This document shows, piece after piece, positions 1-12,000 of a stretch of 64,000 nucleotides of DNA. The notes below the pieces were generated by a model that was given only the letters and a program-made list of their open reading frames with translations, did not search any database and had not been told where the DNA came from. Each line of letters opens with the position of its first letter. Within the stretch, counting starts at the first letter, position 1. A program made the position numbers and the translations under genes. Source of the stretch: Maylandia zebra (taxonomy: Eukaryota > Chordata > Actinopteri > Cichliformes > Cichlidae); assembly GCF_041146795.1 (NCBI RefSeq), contig NC_135173.1, positions 68,301,251-68,365,250 of the forward strand, given 5' to 3'.

Positions 1-299
1 CTAAACTGAAACTAAGGATTCAAAAAAAAAAATAAAAACTAAACTAGCAAACAATTGGTAAAAACTAATTAAAACTGATATAAAATTGAAAATCTGAAGT
101 CAAAACGAAATAAAAATAAAAACTAATGAAAATTGCAAAACTATTAAAACCCTGGTTGTTGCCTTCCGGCCGCCGTTGTAGAGTACCTCCAAGGAAGACT
201 AAAAGACTCCAGGTTTCTTTTATCCCCACTGCATCCTGTCACCTTAATGGCAAACAAGTGTCCTGTGACTTTCTATCACTATTATTGTCATTATTATTT

Positions 300-400
300 A
301 ATATTATTGTTCTGTTTACTTTTATCCTGCTGCTAAACTAATTTCCCCTTGTTGGACAATAAAGAATTTGAATTGAATTAAATTAAATTGAATTGGGAGG
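300..400 (+). repeat. LINE-type 3' tail
   Basis: A GGACAATAAAG block followed by short AATTG/AATTA repeats, the kind of 3' terminus seen on dispersed fish LINE copies. Upstream (1-125) is an A-rich tract of degenerate CTAAAAA-like repeats. No coding part is present. Confidence 0.35.
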
Positions 401-962
401 TGAGGGAGGTGAGGGAGGGGCGCTTTATCAGGAGGATTTGCTGCTTCTGGAGCCACAGAGCAGAAGATGCGATCCCCCGACTTACCTGACAGACACTTTT
501 CAGCGCACTGACGCCGCCTGTGCCTCGTGCAAACATGCTGACAGTAACACACACAGTGAGGTTTTTGTGCAGATATTTGGGTCATATTTGGAAATAGCTG
601 CGTCACGCTGACGTCACTGGATGGAGGCTCCGTATTGCGTTCTTCTTTGCATGTAATCTTGCAGATGAACGTAATGTGCGAGTTGTCTGTTGTTACACCA
701 TGTTCGGACTGTTCTGTGACCACGGCAGATACAGAGCTGAGAATATTCATGAAGACAAGCTGGTGAAAGCCTGCAGACTGCTGCTGTGTGACCTCGCTGC
801 AGAGTTAAAGGTTGTGTGAATTTATTTCACATTCTTACTTTGAATGATTTCTTTGACGTTTTCTCTTTCCAGGGTGGAATGATTGTACAGTATACATCTT
901 TAATGAAAAACAAGAAGTGTGTATAAGAAATTGAATTTATTTCTCTGCTGTCAAACGCAAAC

Positions 963-1644
963 TGTCATGGCTAGTGAGGTGAGCCGTGTGGAGGAAATGA
1001 AGGAGGATCCAAATGCAGGCAGTCGTGAAGGTGTAAAGGTGGTTTATTGAACATGAAAGTAAATACAAACGGCAAATGGAGCTAGAACTAAACTATACTG
1101 GGATCAACTAAACTACAGAGCACAAACCTTAACGAGAACGACCAGAAGAGACTAACGGCGGACAGCAGGGAGAACACACGGGTGAGACATGGTAGAAACA
1201 CAGATGAGGCAGGGTGGAATACACAGACGGCCCAGCAACTACAATGACGGAGGACATGACTTAAATACACCCAGAGAAACACGGGGGAATTACACACAGG
1301 TGGTGGACACAGCTGGGAATGATCAATGTAAAACTGAACACACTCACATGAGACCCAGACCTTCACAATAAAACAGGAAATGAGAACACCACACCAAGAC
1401 ACAGACCTGACACTGAGAGACAGACAGAATGACACATGGAACCTGAACTAAACCAAACGTGAGATACAACCGAGAACAAATCCTTAAACATGAAACTCAA
1501 ATAATAAACATCATAATCATCATCATAAACACAACAAGAGAACAAGAAAACAATCCCTGATGCAAACTAAAACCAAAACATAATAACCTCAAACATGGAA
1601 TAACAAAAACATGAAACTCCTCCAACGGACCCAGACCCGTGACA
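963..1644 (-). mobile_element. Solo LTR, 682 bp
   Basis: Begins TGTCA and ends TGACA, and is flanked by the 5-bp direct repeat CAAAC (958-962 and 1645-1649), as expected for an LTR retrotransposon. The orientation is inferred from an AATAAA on the minus strand near 1040. No internal region is present, so it is a solo LTR left by recombination. It resembles the LTR at 35938 in its ends and base composition, but they look like different subfamilies. The superfamily (gypsy-like is likely) is inference. Confidence 0.75.
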
Positions 1645-1892
1645 CAAACAGGCTCAAATATTCACAAACACTCACTTTCATCTTTAATAAATGGAGCTGA
1701 AGGTTCTACGGTGTCGGTTAACTTCTCGTAGGTGATCGTGGTTGACACTTTAAATTAAAAGCATTTGTTTGACAGCACTCGTCGGAAGGACTCGGATCTT
1801 CTCTGAGGTTCTTGGAGTCGTTCTAAGAAGATGAACTGCGCATTTCCACAAGTTGTGAAGGTCTGTGAATCATTTCTGAACAAGTTATTCAG

Positions 1893-2395
1893 ATGTGCCA
1901 CTTTATGAAAGGAAGAAGACCCAAACTGTCACACCGTCACAGTGGCGCTTCCACAGTGAAGCCAGTCTCACATCTCCATGGACTGACTAAGAAAGAAGCT
2001 CCTGCTCCAAAATCAACGAGCTCACGTGGACGAGCCAAAAGTTTGATGGTCAGACGAGACAAAGATGGAGCTGATTGGAGGAGCAAAGGTGAGGCTTTCA
2101 ACCCTGAGAACACTGCAGCTGTGACGCATGGCGGTGGCAGCATCACGCTCTGGGCCGTGGTTCTGGAGTGATGAAGGAGGACGGACTCCAAAATCTGCAA
2201 TTACACCTCAGATCAGCAGCTGGACACAGGCGGGTGTTCCAGCAGGACAATGACCCCAAACACACATCAGAGCTGGTTTTGGATAAAGCAGCTTAGCATT
2301 AAGCTTCTGGAAGGTCTTTTCAAAAGTTTATGGACTACACTTAAAGTCGGGTCGGTACCAGGAAACCAACTCATCTAAATGAATCCTGAAAAAGA
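1893..2395 (+). pseudogene. Decayed Tc1-like transposase fragment
   Basis: Readable pieces are HGGGSITLWAV in one stretch and FQQDNDPKHTSELVLDK near 2236-2290, the region around the second catalytic Asp of Tc1/mariner transposases. Frames are broken and there is a stop soon after. Terminal repeats were not identified. Non-functional. Confidence 0.6.
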
Positions 2396-2399
2396 AATC

Positions 2400-5300
2400 A
2401 TTAAAAAAAATGACATTCATGCCCACGATGAGTGACCACAGCTGTGTGCACCATGTGCTGCTGCAGTGTGACAGCTGTGCAGCTGGTGAACATCAGCAAA
2501 AATAAATGGAACTCAGTCCGAGACCAAAATAACTGAAAGTGCTGGGAAACACAGTTTTGTTCATGCATCACTCGATGCCTGACTAGTATCACCTTTCGTG
2601 CGAGCTATGCTTAGGCTAGCCCCTCACCCAGGACTGATTTGGCTTTGTAGATCCAACCAGGGGCAAACGGCCCCAACAGCAAAGCTCCTGGGAAGACTCG
2701 GGCACAAACACCTGGAGCAGGTGGATGGAAGACGGACATCTGGGCAGATCTGCTGGGAAAAGTCCGTCTAATTAACTACAGTAATTTACTTAAGGACCAC
2801 AAGCAAGAGAAGCCATACTGTCCCTCACCTCCATAAATAAAACTGAATTTAATCCATTCACACAATTGAAACATGTTCTCACAGCGTTGGCTTTTCAGCT
2901 CGACTCAACTGTGATTTTAAAATCCACTCGATTCTACAAACCTGCGCCCTCCGGTGACTGCAGCATGAGCCGAGCTTCGTCACACGATAGGGAGGAATGC
3001 AGCGCAGAGAGCGGCCGAGCGCCTGTGTGGGTGAACTGTCTGATAATCAGTATTAATGAGGGCAGAGACAGCAGGCCGGTGAGGCCTCGACGTGACCGTT
3101 AGTGCTGAAAGTTATTCAGCCCCGCTGCAGACAGTTTGTGGGTCAGAGTGAATAACAGCAGGCGTGCAGTACGATGCAGATCCAGCACTTCTGGAGACAG
3201 AAGAGTGGAAAGGAAAGTCGAGCGCCGTCATCCAAACATCCGTCACAAACCGGCTCCAAAGGACTCTGACAGAGCAATGCTTTCAAACCTGTGTCCTCCT
3301 CCAGCGATTATATAAGAAATGTCACTGTGAATTACTAGAGGACGGTTACGCAGGTTTGTCTCGACTGCAGCCAAACCTGCCTGATGGGTTTTCCATACAT
3401 AAAACTCTGCTAACAGGAAATGACAGGACGGTTTAGTGTGGAATATTCTCCTGAGGAAGATGATTGAAGCAGTGTTTGTGGTGCAGATGTGGCGCTCGTG
3501 GAGAAAGGAAGGATCCTTGCAAAGAGCACCGAGTCTGGGACTGTGTCACAGCTGAATTAGCCTTTGATTACCGAGCACCAACCTCCAGGGTGCAGAAGTA
3601 AAGCAGCAAAAGCTGCACTTCCTCTAGTGTTTGAGTTTCACTGCTTTTTTCACAGAAATCTTTCTTTGTCAGGATTTAAATCCCGAAGGACTTCCTGTTC
3701 ACAAACACACTGATGTGGGAAAAACAAGCAACAATGTGCCGAAACCTGCCGTCTGTCTGAGGTCACCGTACGACAAAACAGTTTAAATACTGTTGGGTTT
3801 ATGTTCGAATACTTTATCACGTCTTTATCTTTATGCCGTGTTCTTCTTATTACCATCTCGCTCAGTCCCTCACTCAGCACCTGACGTCCAATCAGCCTGC
3901 AGCCAGTCGTACCTGCCCCGGCTTCTGCTCCACTTTGACCAAATAACCAATTAAAGGATCTGTTTGTCTGATTGTAACCCACTTCCTGCAGCCCTCGACC
4001 TCCTTAACACCGATCCTCAGTAATCTGCCTCGCTCATCCGTCTGCATCAGCCTGCTGGCATCTGGCAGCCAGACGACTCAGCTCAGCTACACCCTGCTCT
4101 CTGATCCAAATCGGTTTCTTCTGCCTGGCTCTGATATTCTCTGATTTCTCCCTCTGAGTTTCTTGTCTTTTTTGGCTCGTTGTGCCTGTAAAAGAACTTT
4201 ATAGTGTCAAAAATATGAGTCAAGACCAATAAGCAGTTATAACATCAGGCAAGTTCACTTTGTGTGCTGGAGTTACAGAAATACTCAAACAGGCAGCCCG
4301 AGTAACACCGGCCGCTACAAACACACCTCGGTGACCCCTGCACAGGCGTCCTCTCTGTCAGCTGTTTCCAGGACCTCACATTCTCACATTCAGAGCCAAC
4401 TTCACGTCCCTGTTAGAGATGTTCCTCTGACTATTAAACTCTGGCTGAATCGATGCTGATTAACTGATAAAGTCTTTACAACAAAACAAAATCAGGGGCA
4501 GTCCAGGATAGAGACATGGAATGGAATAACTTCCTCTGAGCGGAATAATCTCCCAGCTTGACTCCATTTAGTTTTTCTTTTTAAAAATAAATACACGAAA
4601 AGATGAAAAGGTTTTCTGTTTCGTGCCTCATCATCCTCTTCATTTGATACTGACATGAGAAATGATCACAGCTGATGTTTATCTTCTCTCTTTGATGTAG
4701 GCCTATTAAACGTCTCGATATCTGCTCATCAGTACTTCTCCTGACAGCCTGTTTGCAGCTTCTTGACTTTTCTGCACAAGTGTCACCTGATCACTCACTT
4801 TTACATAATCCAGCAGCAGCCGTGCTGCTCTGGTTCAGGTCTGGAGCTCTTCCTGAGTTATTCTCAGACTGAAATTTGGGGTTTGGTGCCATCTCTGCGT
4901 CGGCCAGCCTCTCCGGACAGGTGGAGGCTGCTGACATCAGTGGGTTTTTTTGTTTCATTTATATTTATTGTTAGAGTGGATACAGTGACGGGTGAAGTGA
5001 ATGCACTGGTTATCTCTGCATCGTGGCTCCTGTTTGCAGGTGTCAGGGAGCAAGAACCTCAAAGCTGATGTTAGAAGGCGGCGTCCAGATTCCCGGGTCT
5101 CAGTCCAATCGTGCATGTGTGAGACGTGCTGGACAAAAACCTCGCAGCTTACAGGAGGTGAAGCATCTGTCGGTGCAGATACCACAGCACACCCTCAGCG
5201 TCCACGCCTCGACAGATCGGATCACCAAAGTGTCATCGTTTATTTTCCAGTCGTCTTGGTTTTTTCTCCCAGGTCCTCGTGGAAAATGTGGAACACACCA

Positions 5301-6000
5301 TCTGTAAGTTTGACGGTATCAGTCTGGCAGCGGACTCACTCTCTTTGTCCCCAACGAATCAACTCTTTGTTTGTTCCAATTATAAACTATTTTGAGTTTT
5401 TTTGGGGGGGGGGGGGTTTAAACTTGTAGTTACAAAAAAATTATAATAAATTGGGAAAACTGATAAAAGTGAAATGAAATGAGTTAATGGGGCCAGTCAA
5501 AGGTGTCAGTTTTACCATCCCATCCCAGTTCCTGCTCCGTTCCAGTGTAAGAGCAGGAACACCCGGAGTGAGGGAACAGACTCTCCTCTGACTGATGTCA
5601 GTTTGTGCAAACACAGCGACCTGAGATGATGATGGTGATGGTCTCTACGATGAGACACTTGGCTGCCAGTTCATGTGAAGTTAAAGTAAAGCTTGAAGTA
5701 TAGCAACAATAATCAAAGGAGGCAGCATGTTCTGAACAAAAGGTTTTATTTTTACTGTGTGTTGTGCGTCAGATGGTCCCTTTGTTTTCTTTCTCTTCTA
5801 ATAGAAATAAGGCGGCTGCTCTTCCAGCTGCAAATATTCCTTCTCACCAGTCAAGCCTTTTATTTGTCACATGCAAAGTTTGCAGCTGCAGTGAAAGACG
5901 GACCTGCCTCCAAACGTCTGACTTTATCTACACTCTGACTACGTGGAGACGCTTGAGCACAGTGTCGTTGTTTCGACAGCAGAGAGGATGTCAGTTGTGA
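2400..6000. other. Intergenic stretch downstream of calml4, no gene seen
   Basis: No exon with credible splice sites and homology was found on either strand. Around 2600-2790 is GC-richer sequence that looks like a dispersed-repeat fragment but could not be assigned. A short poly-G run lies near 5405-5416. In mammals the next gene beyond CALML4 is PIAS1, so part of a pias1 3' UTR could fall here, but nothing in the sequence shows it. Confidence 0.4.
5859..5864 (-). terminator. Candidate calml4 polyadenylation signal
   Basis: AATAAA on the minus strand about 140 bp past the calml4 stop codon. It sits in sequence that also resembles a LINE tail (TTTATTTGTCACAT), so it may have been supplied by a repeat. 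No transcript evidence. Confidence 0.4.
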
Positions 6001-6002
6001 CG

Positions 6003-9000
6003 TCAGTGCTTTCTGTGGCAGCGTGTCGCTACTTTAGCGAACTGCTCGCAGTGGACCCGCCCATCTGCTCCAACACCCGCCTCCTGCAGCAGCTCGTCCA
6101 CTGAAAACACAGACACAGCTGTCAATCACAGTTAACTCATTTGTTCCAGATGTAATAGAAACCTGTAGAAAGTGTGTATCCATTCTTCTCCCTGTCAGCA
6201 GCTCCAGTTTTAGAAAAGCAAACCAATCATCAGCTTTTGTCTGTGATTAGAAGGAAATTCTGATATTTAGTTTTATATTCTGTTTCAGGGCCATAAGTGT
6301 GTGCATTCATGTCACATGAATGAAGCATATTTATTCTGATCATTCAGGTTGTCCTGAATAAAATGATGGAAATTAGATGCCAATTTCTTTAAATAAAGTT
6401 CTCATTAAAACCCTTTACAGAGAATTTCACAGGTCCCACATGACGGCGGGTGACAGGGTATCAGTATAAACTCAGCCTCCTACAACATTTCCAAGAACCT
6501 CGCCACCATGCTAGCTCCCCACCAACTCTACCAACACGGTCCAGAAACTTGCACTGGATCCAGATGAAACCATTGTGTCCTCTGATGTGGTCTCAGTCTT
6601 GTATCCCTACAACCGAGGCAGCAGAGACTGTCAGGAAACAACTGCAGACAGAAAACAGAACCAGCTTCACCCTGATACACCTCCACAACGAGGGTTTTTA
6701 CAGACACAAACATGGATGTGCCATGGGCTCCCTGGTGTGTCCAACCTTTGAAATGGTAAATGGTCTGTATTTGCATAGCGCTTCACAAGCCGGGACTCGA
6801 ACCGGCAACCTTCAGATTACAAGGCGAACTCCCAACTCTTGAGCCACGATCGCCCGTCGTTTACATGCAGGAAGGGACAGCACCTAGCCGATGATACCGA
6901 TACATGGACGACACCTGGGTCAAAATCAAAACCCAAGAAGTGGAATCAAATCTGGATAGAAACATCAAATACACCAGGGAAGACACAAAGATAACAGTGC
7001 CATGAACACTGAGGACAATGGAAACCTCAACACTGAAGTTTACAGAAGCCCACACACATGGACCAGTACCTCCTCTCTGACTCCCATCACCCTCTGGAAC
7101 ACAGACTTGGAGTAACAGGACCCAACACCAGGCAGAACATGTTCCCTCTAAGCCTGAAGGGAGAAAGAAGGAACGCACACGTAAAGGAAGCATGTGTAAC
7201 ATGTGGCTCTCATCAAATCAGCAAAGATGCAGAAAAAAGAAGATCAGACACCAGCTATGGAGGATGAGAAGGACAAACAGAACAACGCTTCATCCCTGAT
7301 GTAGCAGGTTTATCAGAGAAACTCAGGAGAGTCTCAACATCCCAGTGCACTTCAGACCACGCTACACACTCAGACACAAACTAAACAGCGTAGTGTAGCA
7401 GTGCAGTGAGGAGTGCTCAGACACTGGAGACACCAAACAGCCTCTCGATAAAGCCGTGGCATTTATGAAGAAGTCTTCACAAACTAAAGGACGTCATGTT
7501 TCCTTCTTTTTTCCAGCTCCAGGACCTGAATGACTGTGAACCTACATGGATGTAAAGACATGAAGAGTGGCTCGAGATTTTTGCAAAGCGCTACACAACA
7601 TATGTTTGACATTGAGTAATAGATCCTTTCATTGAGTTTTCATAGAAAGTCATATCTGTTCATAAATGTTGCCTTACAGCTTGTGTTGGGTTTTTTGGCA
7701 TCGCAGATGAAACTGATAACAGCCGAGTGCTTGAACACCACCACAGGAGAAGCTGAAGCTGCTACGTTATTCAGCAAAAATAAATATTAATGTAATATGC
7801 TGTTAAAAAAGTAACAGCACAGCCAGGCCAAATGCTGAAGTTCTCCAAATTCATCAGTTACAAAAAGTATTTGAAGGTTTTCTATGATGTCTTTTTCTTC
7901 CCTCGGTGGGATTTTGGGGCTCTTGGTGTTTCATAACCTCCATCTCTTCTTTCTGAGCCATTCCTTGGTGTATTTGTTAGCGTGCTGAGCATCATTATTA
8001 CTTTCAAAGTTGGACTTTTGTTTTAACTTTCGGACAGATAGCCTCACGCTAGCTTCAAGCACTCTTTGATATGAAAGAGCATTTCTTCCATCGGGCTCCA
8101 CAGTTGTTTTTGGATTTCAGCGCCTTTAGTCTGCGCTAAAAACATCGATGGTCTGTTTCAGCCAAACAAGTCTATCTTTAATTAGTCGTGCAGAGCGCTT
8201 TCTTCCAAAGAGGCGGCTCTTTGAAAGCACAGTGTGCTCAGTGCAAAATAGTTTTGCAGTAATATTCTTCTAAATGAGGACAGGCTTCATTTGTTTCTCT
8301 TTTATTTGAAGTATCACAAAACATGCTCTCCTCAGTCGGGTCAATGGTCCTGGACGACTCATGACTCTTCTTACAGTGGACTCGTCCATTTCTAATAACT
8401 GGGAGCATTTTTAAATCTCTTTCCTGCTTCTCAACCTTCTCTTTAGAGAGCCTCAGAGAGCTACTTAGATCAAGAAATGATGACATAAAATACTTTAATT
8501 ACCAATAAGACCGACATGTTTCATGAGCTTTTTGACTGAACTTAAACTAAACCAGCCATTTCTGTAGTTTTTATATTAAACGTTTCAATAACTATTAGCA
8601 TTTTTTTAAGTTAAATTGCATTTTAGCGTTGCACTTTTTTGACCCGTCAGTGACTTGGTGGATGTGTTGATCAAACATGGCAGTTCTACTAACAGGCCAA
8701 TCATTTAAACAGAGATGCAGCCAGTTTGTTTCAGTAATGATGAAAGCAACAGAAAGAAAGAAGGATGGATTAGTGTAAGGTGTTCCCTCTCTCTGGAAAC
8801 GACACAATCATTCAGATGGATTAGACGCGTCCTCGGGGAAATGACGTGTTCTGATAGGAGCTCCTTAAACGACCTTTTATCAGCAGTTAAAGTGGAGAAT
8901 GGGAACCAGTCAGACGAGTGCAAACCAAAACCCTGCAGGATGTGGAGAAGAACACAAAATATTATGAACCTCCTTATTGCGGCTCCTCCAACCAACGGCT

Positions 9001-12000
9001 AAACATGAGGACACAGATGACGCGCAACAGGAAACACATGAGATGCACTTCTGTACTATTTGCTCCTTTTATTCCACATGGTACTGTCCACTATACGAAT
9101 CAGCACATGGGATCAAACTATTAAACAAATGCACAGACTGCACAAACAAAATAACTGCAACTCACAAAAAATTCCCCCAATTACTACACCAAACTACAAC
9201 ATCGGCCTGTGGCATAAATTAGTGCATAAACCATACGTCAAGTTACAGTCAAGCTGACTCAAGCTGCGGTCGACAGAAGGTTTCCCCTCATGCTCACCCT
9301 ACTTTTCTGCTCATCAACATCAGGTAATAATAATAATAATGGATTGGATTTATATAGCGCTTTTCAAGGCACCCAAAGCGCTTTACAATACCACTATTCA
9401 TTCATTCAGGTGCGGTGAACAGGTGAGTGCAACCACATTTACCACCTAACACACCCATGAGTCACGCCCCACGCCCGTGCACCAGTACAGTGATTGCATT
9501 TAAACCAACCCACTTAATCAAAAAAGGAACAACTCATATGGCTCCTACACTCCTCGTGTTCATTCCACATGCATAACAGCACGCATTCTTCTTGCTATGT
9601 GAGGCTTCAGGTATTAAAGTCTACAGAAACAATCTCGCTCAGCCATCTGTGGGCAACAAAGAAGCAAAATGCTGAGTTGTTGGTTTGTGATGCTGCAGAG
9701 CTCTGTTTTCACTGTCACCAACTTCTGTGTAGAAATGGATTAAAAGTCTGAAATGCTGAAAACTGCAGAGCTCAATGAGCAGTAACTTTGCTGCCTGTAA
9801 CAACACCGTGCACGAGGATTCACTTCCACTTGTCAAAAGCATGTCTTTGTCCTGTCTTCCTTATATCACAGCAGATGGCCCCGCCCCTCCCTGAACCTGG
9901 TTCTGTTGGAGGTTTCTTCCTGTTAAAAGGGAGTTTTTCCTTCCCACTGTCGCCAAAGTGCTTGCTCATAGGGGGTCATTGTTGGGTATATCTCTCTATG
10001 TACTATTGTGGGTCTACCTTACAATATAAAGCACCTTGAGGCGACTGGATTAACCCTCTCAGGCTCAAATTAAGTTTTTGTTGCTAATGCACAAGAGAAT
10101 ACCTGCAGTGGTACTTCTGAGTAAAAAAAACTCATAAAACATGTATGTGGGGTAATCGGGTTGTTAGTTTTTAACTGTTGCAAATCTGCAACGCCTGCCT
10201 CGAGAGGGTTAAATGTGAGTGGTTTTAGGAGACACTCACCCTCTTTGTCTGTCAGTTTCTCTCCCAGCCCGGTGAGTTTGGCTCGCAGCTCAGAGGCCAG
10301 GATGAAGCCTTTCTGCTCCTTGTCGGCCATCCTCATGGCCTCCAAAATCTCCTGCTCTGGCGCCTCCTGCTGGAGCTGCCGGTGCATGATGCTCAGGAAG
10401 GTGGAGAAGTCCAGCTCTCCTTCCCGGCCTGTGAGCAGAAAGAAAACAGAGATCTGCTTTTACTGGCACAAAGAAATGAGGCCACTGCAGGAGAAGGGAA
10501 GGGCGGGGGAGAAAGTACCACACAGTGTATATGAAATGAGCAAACACTAAAGCAATAAAAGCAAATGTAAAGAGTGTGGCTGTGAGGTAGCTGCTGACGA
10601 TATGCAGTTAATTAACCAGAACACACACAGCTTCCTCCAGGCTGATCTCAGTGTGTATGAGAGAAACAAGGAAAAACAAATATCACCTCCTTTATGGAAA
10701 CAGACACAAATATCAAAACTACAGCAAATTTAAAATTACTCCTCAAACTTTCGCAGCTTTCCAGGAAATCTAAGGTTCAGGGGCGCTGACATGGAAACAG
10801 GAGCTTCGTTCAGGCTTGCTGTCTTCTTACAACAATGACTGAATAACTTTTTCTTGATCTCAGGATATTAAAATCTTTATCTTCAGGTAAATCCATTAAT
10901 CTGTCCACATTGGATTATTTATCTCAGCCCCTTCTGTCAAACATGATGGAAATACCAGCCCAATCTTGCATATCAGGGTCTCATTCCTCTGCCACGTCCT
11001 CCACCTGACCCAGCTGAGAGACCTGATCTCAGGGATCTGCCCCGGGGTCTCCAGTCTTTGGAAAATAAGGTGAACATTATCCAAACAGTAACACTCTCCT
11101 CCAGGACCTCCACAGCCTCTCGTGAGCATACGGGGGAAAGTGGAGGCCGAGAGAATCAATCATCTGCGTCTCCGACAACTTTTCACATGTTTTTGACTCC
11201 GTTGGTGCGGTGAGGAAGATGAAGGCAACACAGGGGACAAAGCAAGCAGGTCAGGTTTGATAAACACAAATGGAGCCATTAAGATCACATGAGGTGATAA
11301 ATGCTTGGTTTGCTCACTGAAATAGCTGCGCTGCTCGTGGGCTGGTGAGCTGAACTGTTTCATTTCAGCACTTTCCCTGATTTGAGTTATTACTGCGTCA
11401 CCTCAGAAATCAGAAATAAGGAGTCGGAAGGATGATTTCGGGAATACTCTACCCATGTTGTGGCTCAGGAGGTGGCGCTGGACCTCGGAGGGGGTGGGGC
11501 TCGACCCAAGGCATCGCATCACTGTTATCAGCTCCTTGGCTTCGATCTTGCCTTTCCGCTGGCGGTCGTACAGCGAGAAACACTCCTTAAACTCTGCGGA
11601 CACATGAACACGTTATACACATGTGCAGGAGTCCACATTGTTGCTTTGTCATGTGGACAGAGCAGGATCAGTGATGTCAGCAGGTCTCAGCCTGAGTGCG
11701 TCACCTGCTGGGAGAAGGTGGATGATGCTAACAAGGTGCAAAGGAAACTAAAGAGCAACTTCAGCCTTCACTCCTGAGACAAACGTGTTAAACTTCACTC
11801 ACAGCTCCTCCAGAGGCAGCGAGACCGATCGGACACGCGTGCCCGTCCCATCTGCTGCAAATGAGCCTCAAAGGCGCCTTTATCTTTCTGTACCAAGGTT
11901 ACATCTGTTCACATACTACAGTGGATGCAAAAGTATTCGGCCCCCTTGAACTTGCCCACAAAGAGTGTGGCTGTGAGGTAGCCCCACTTTGCAGTTATTT

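Noticed and set aside
322..750. 142-codon minus-strand frame near the left edge
   Set aside because: No recognisable domain; it overlaps a LINE-type tail and has no splice or homology support.
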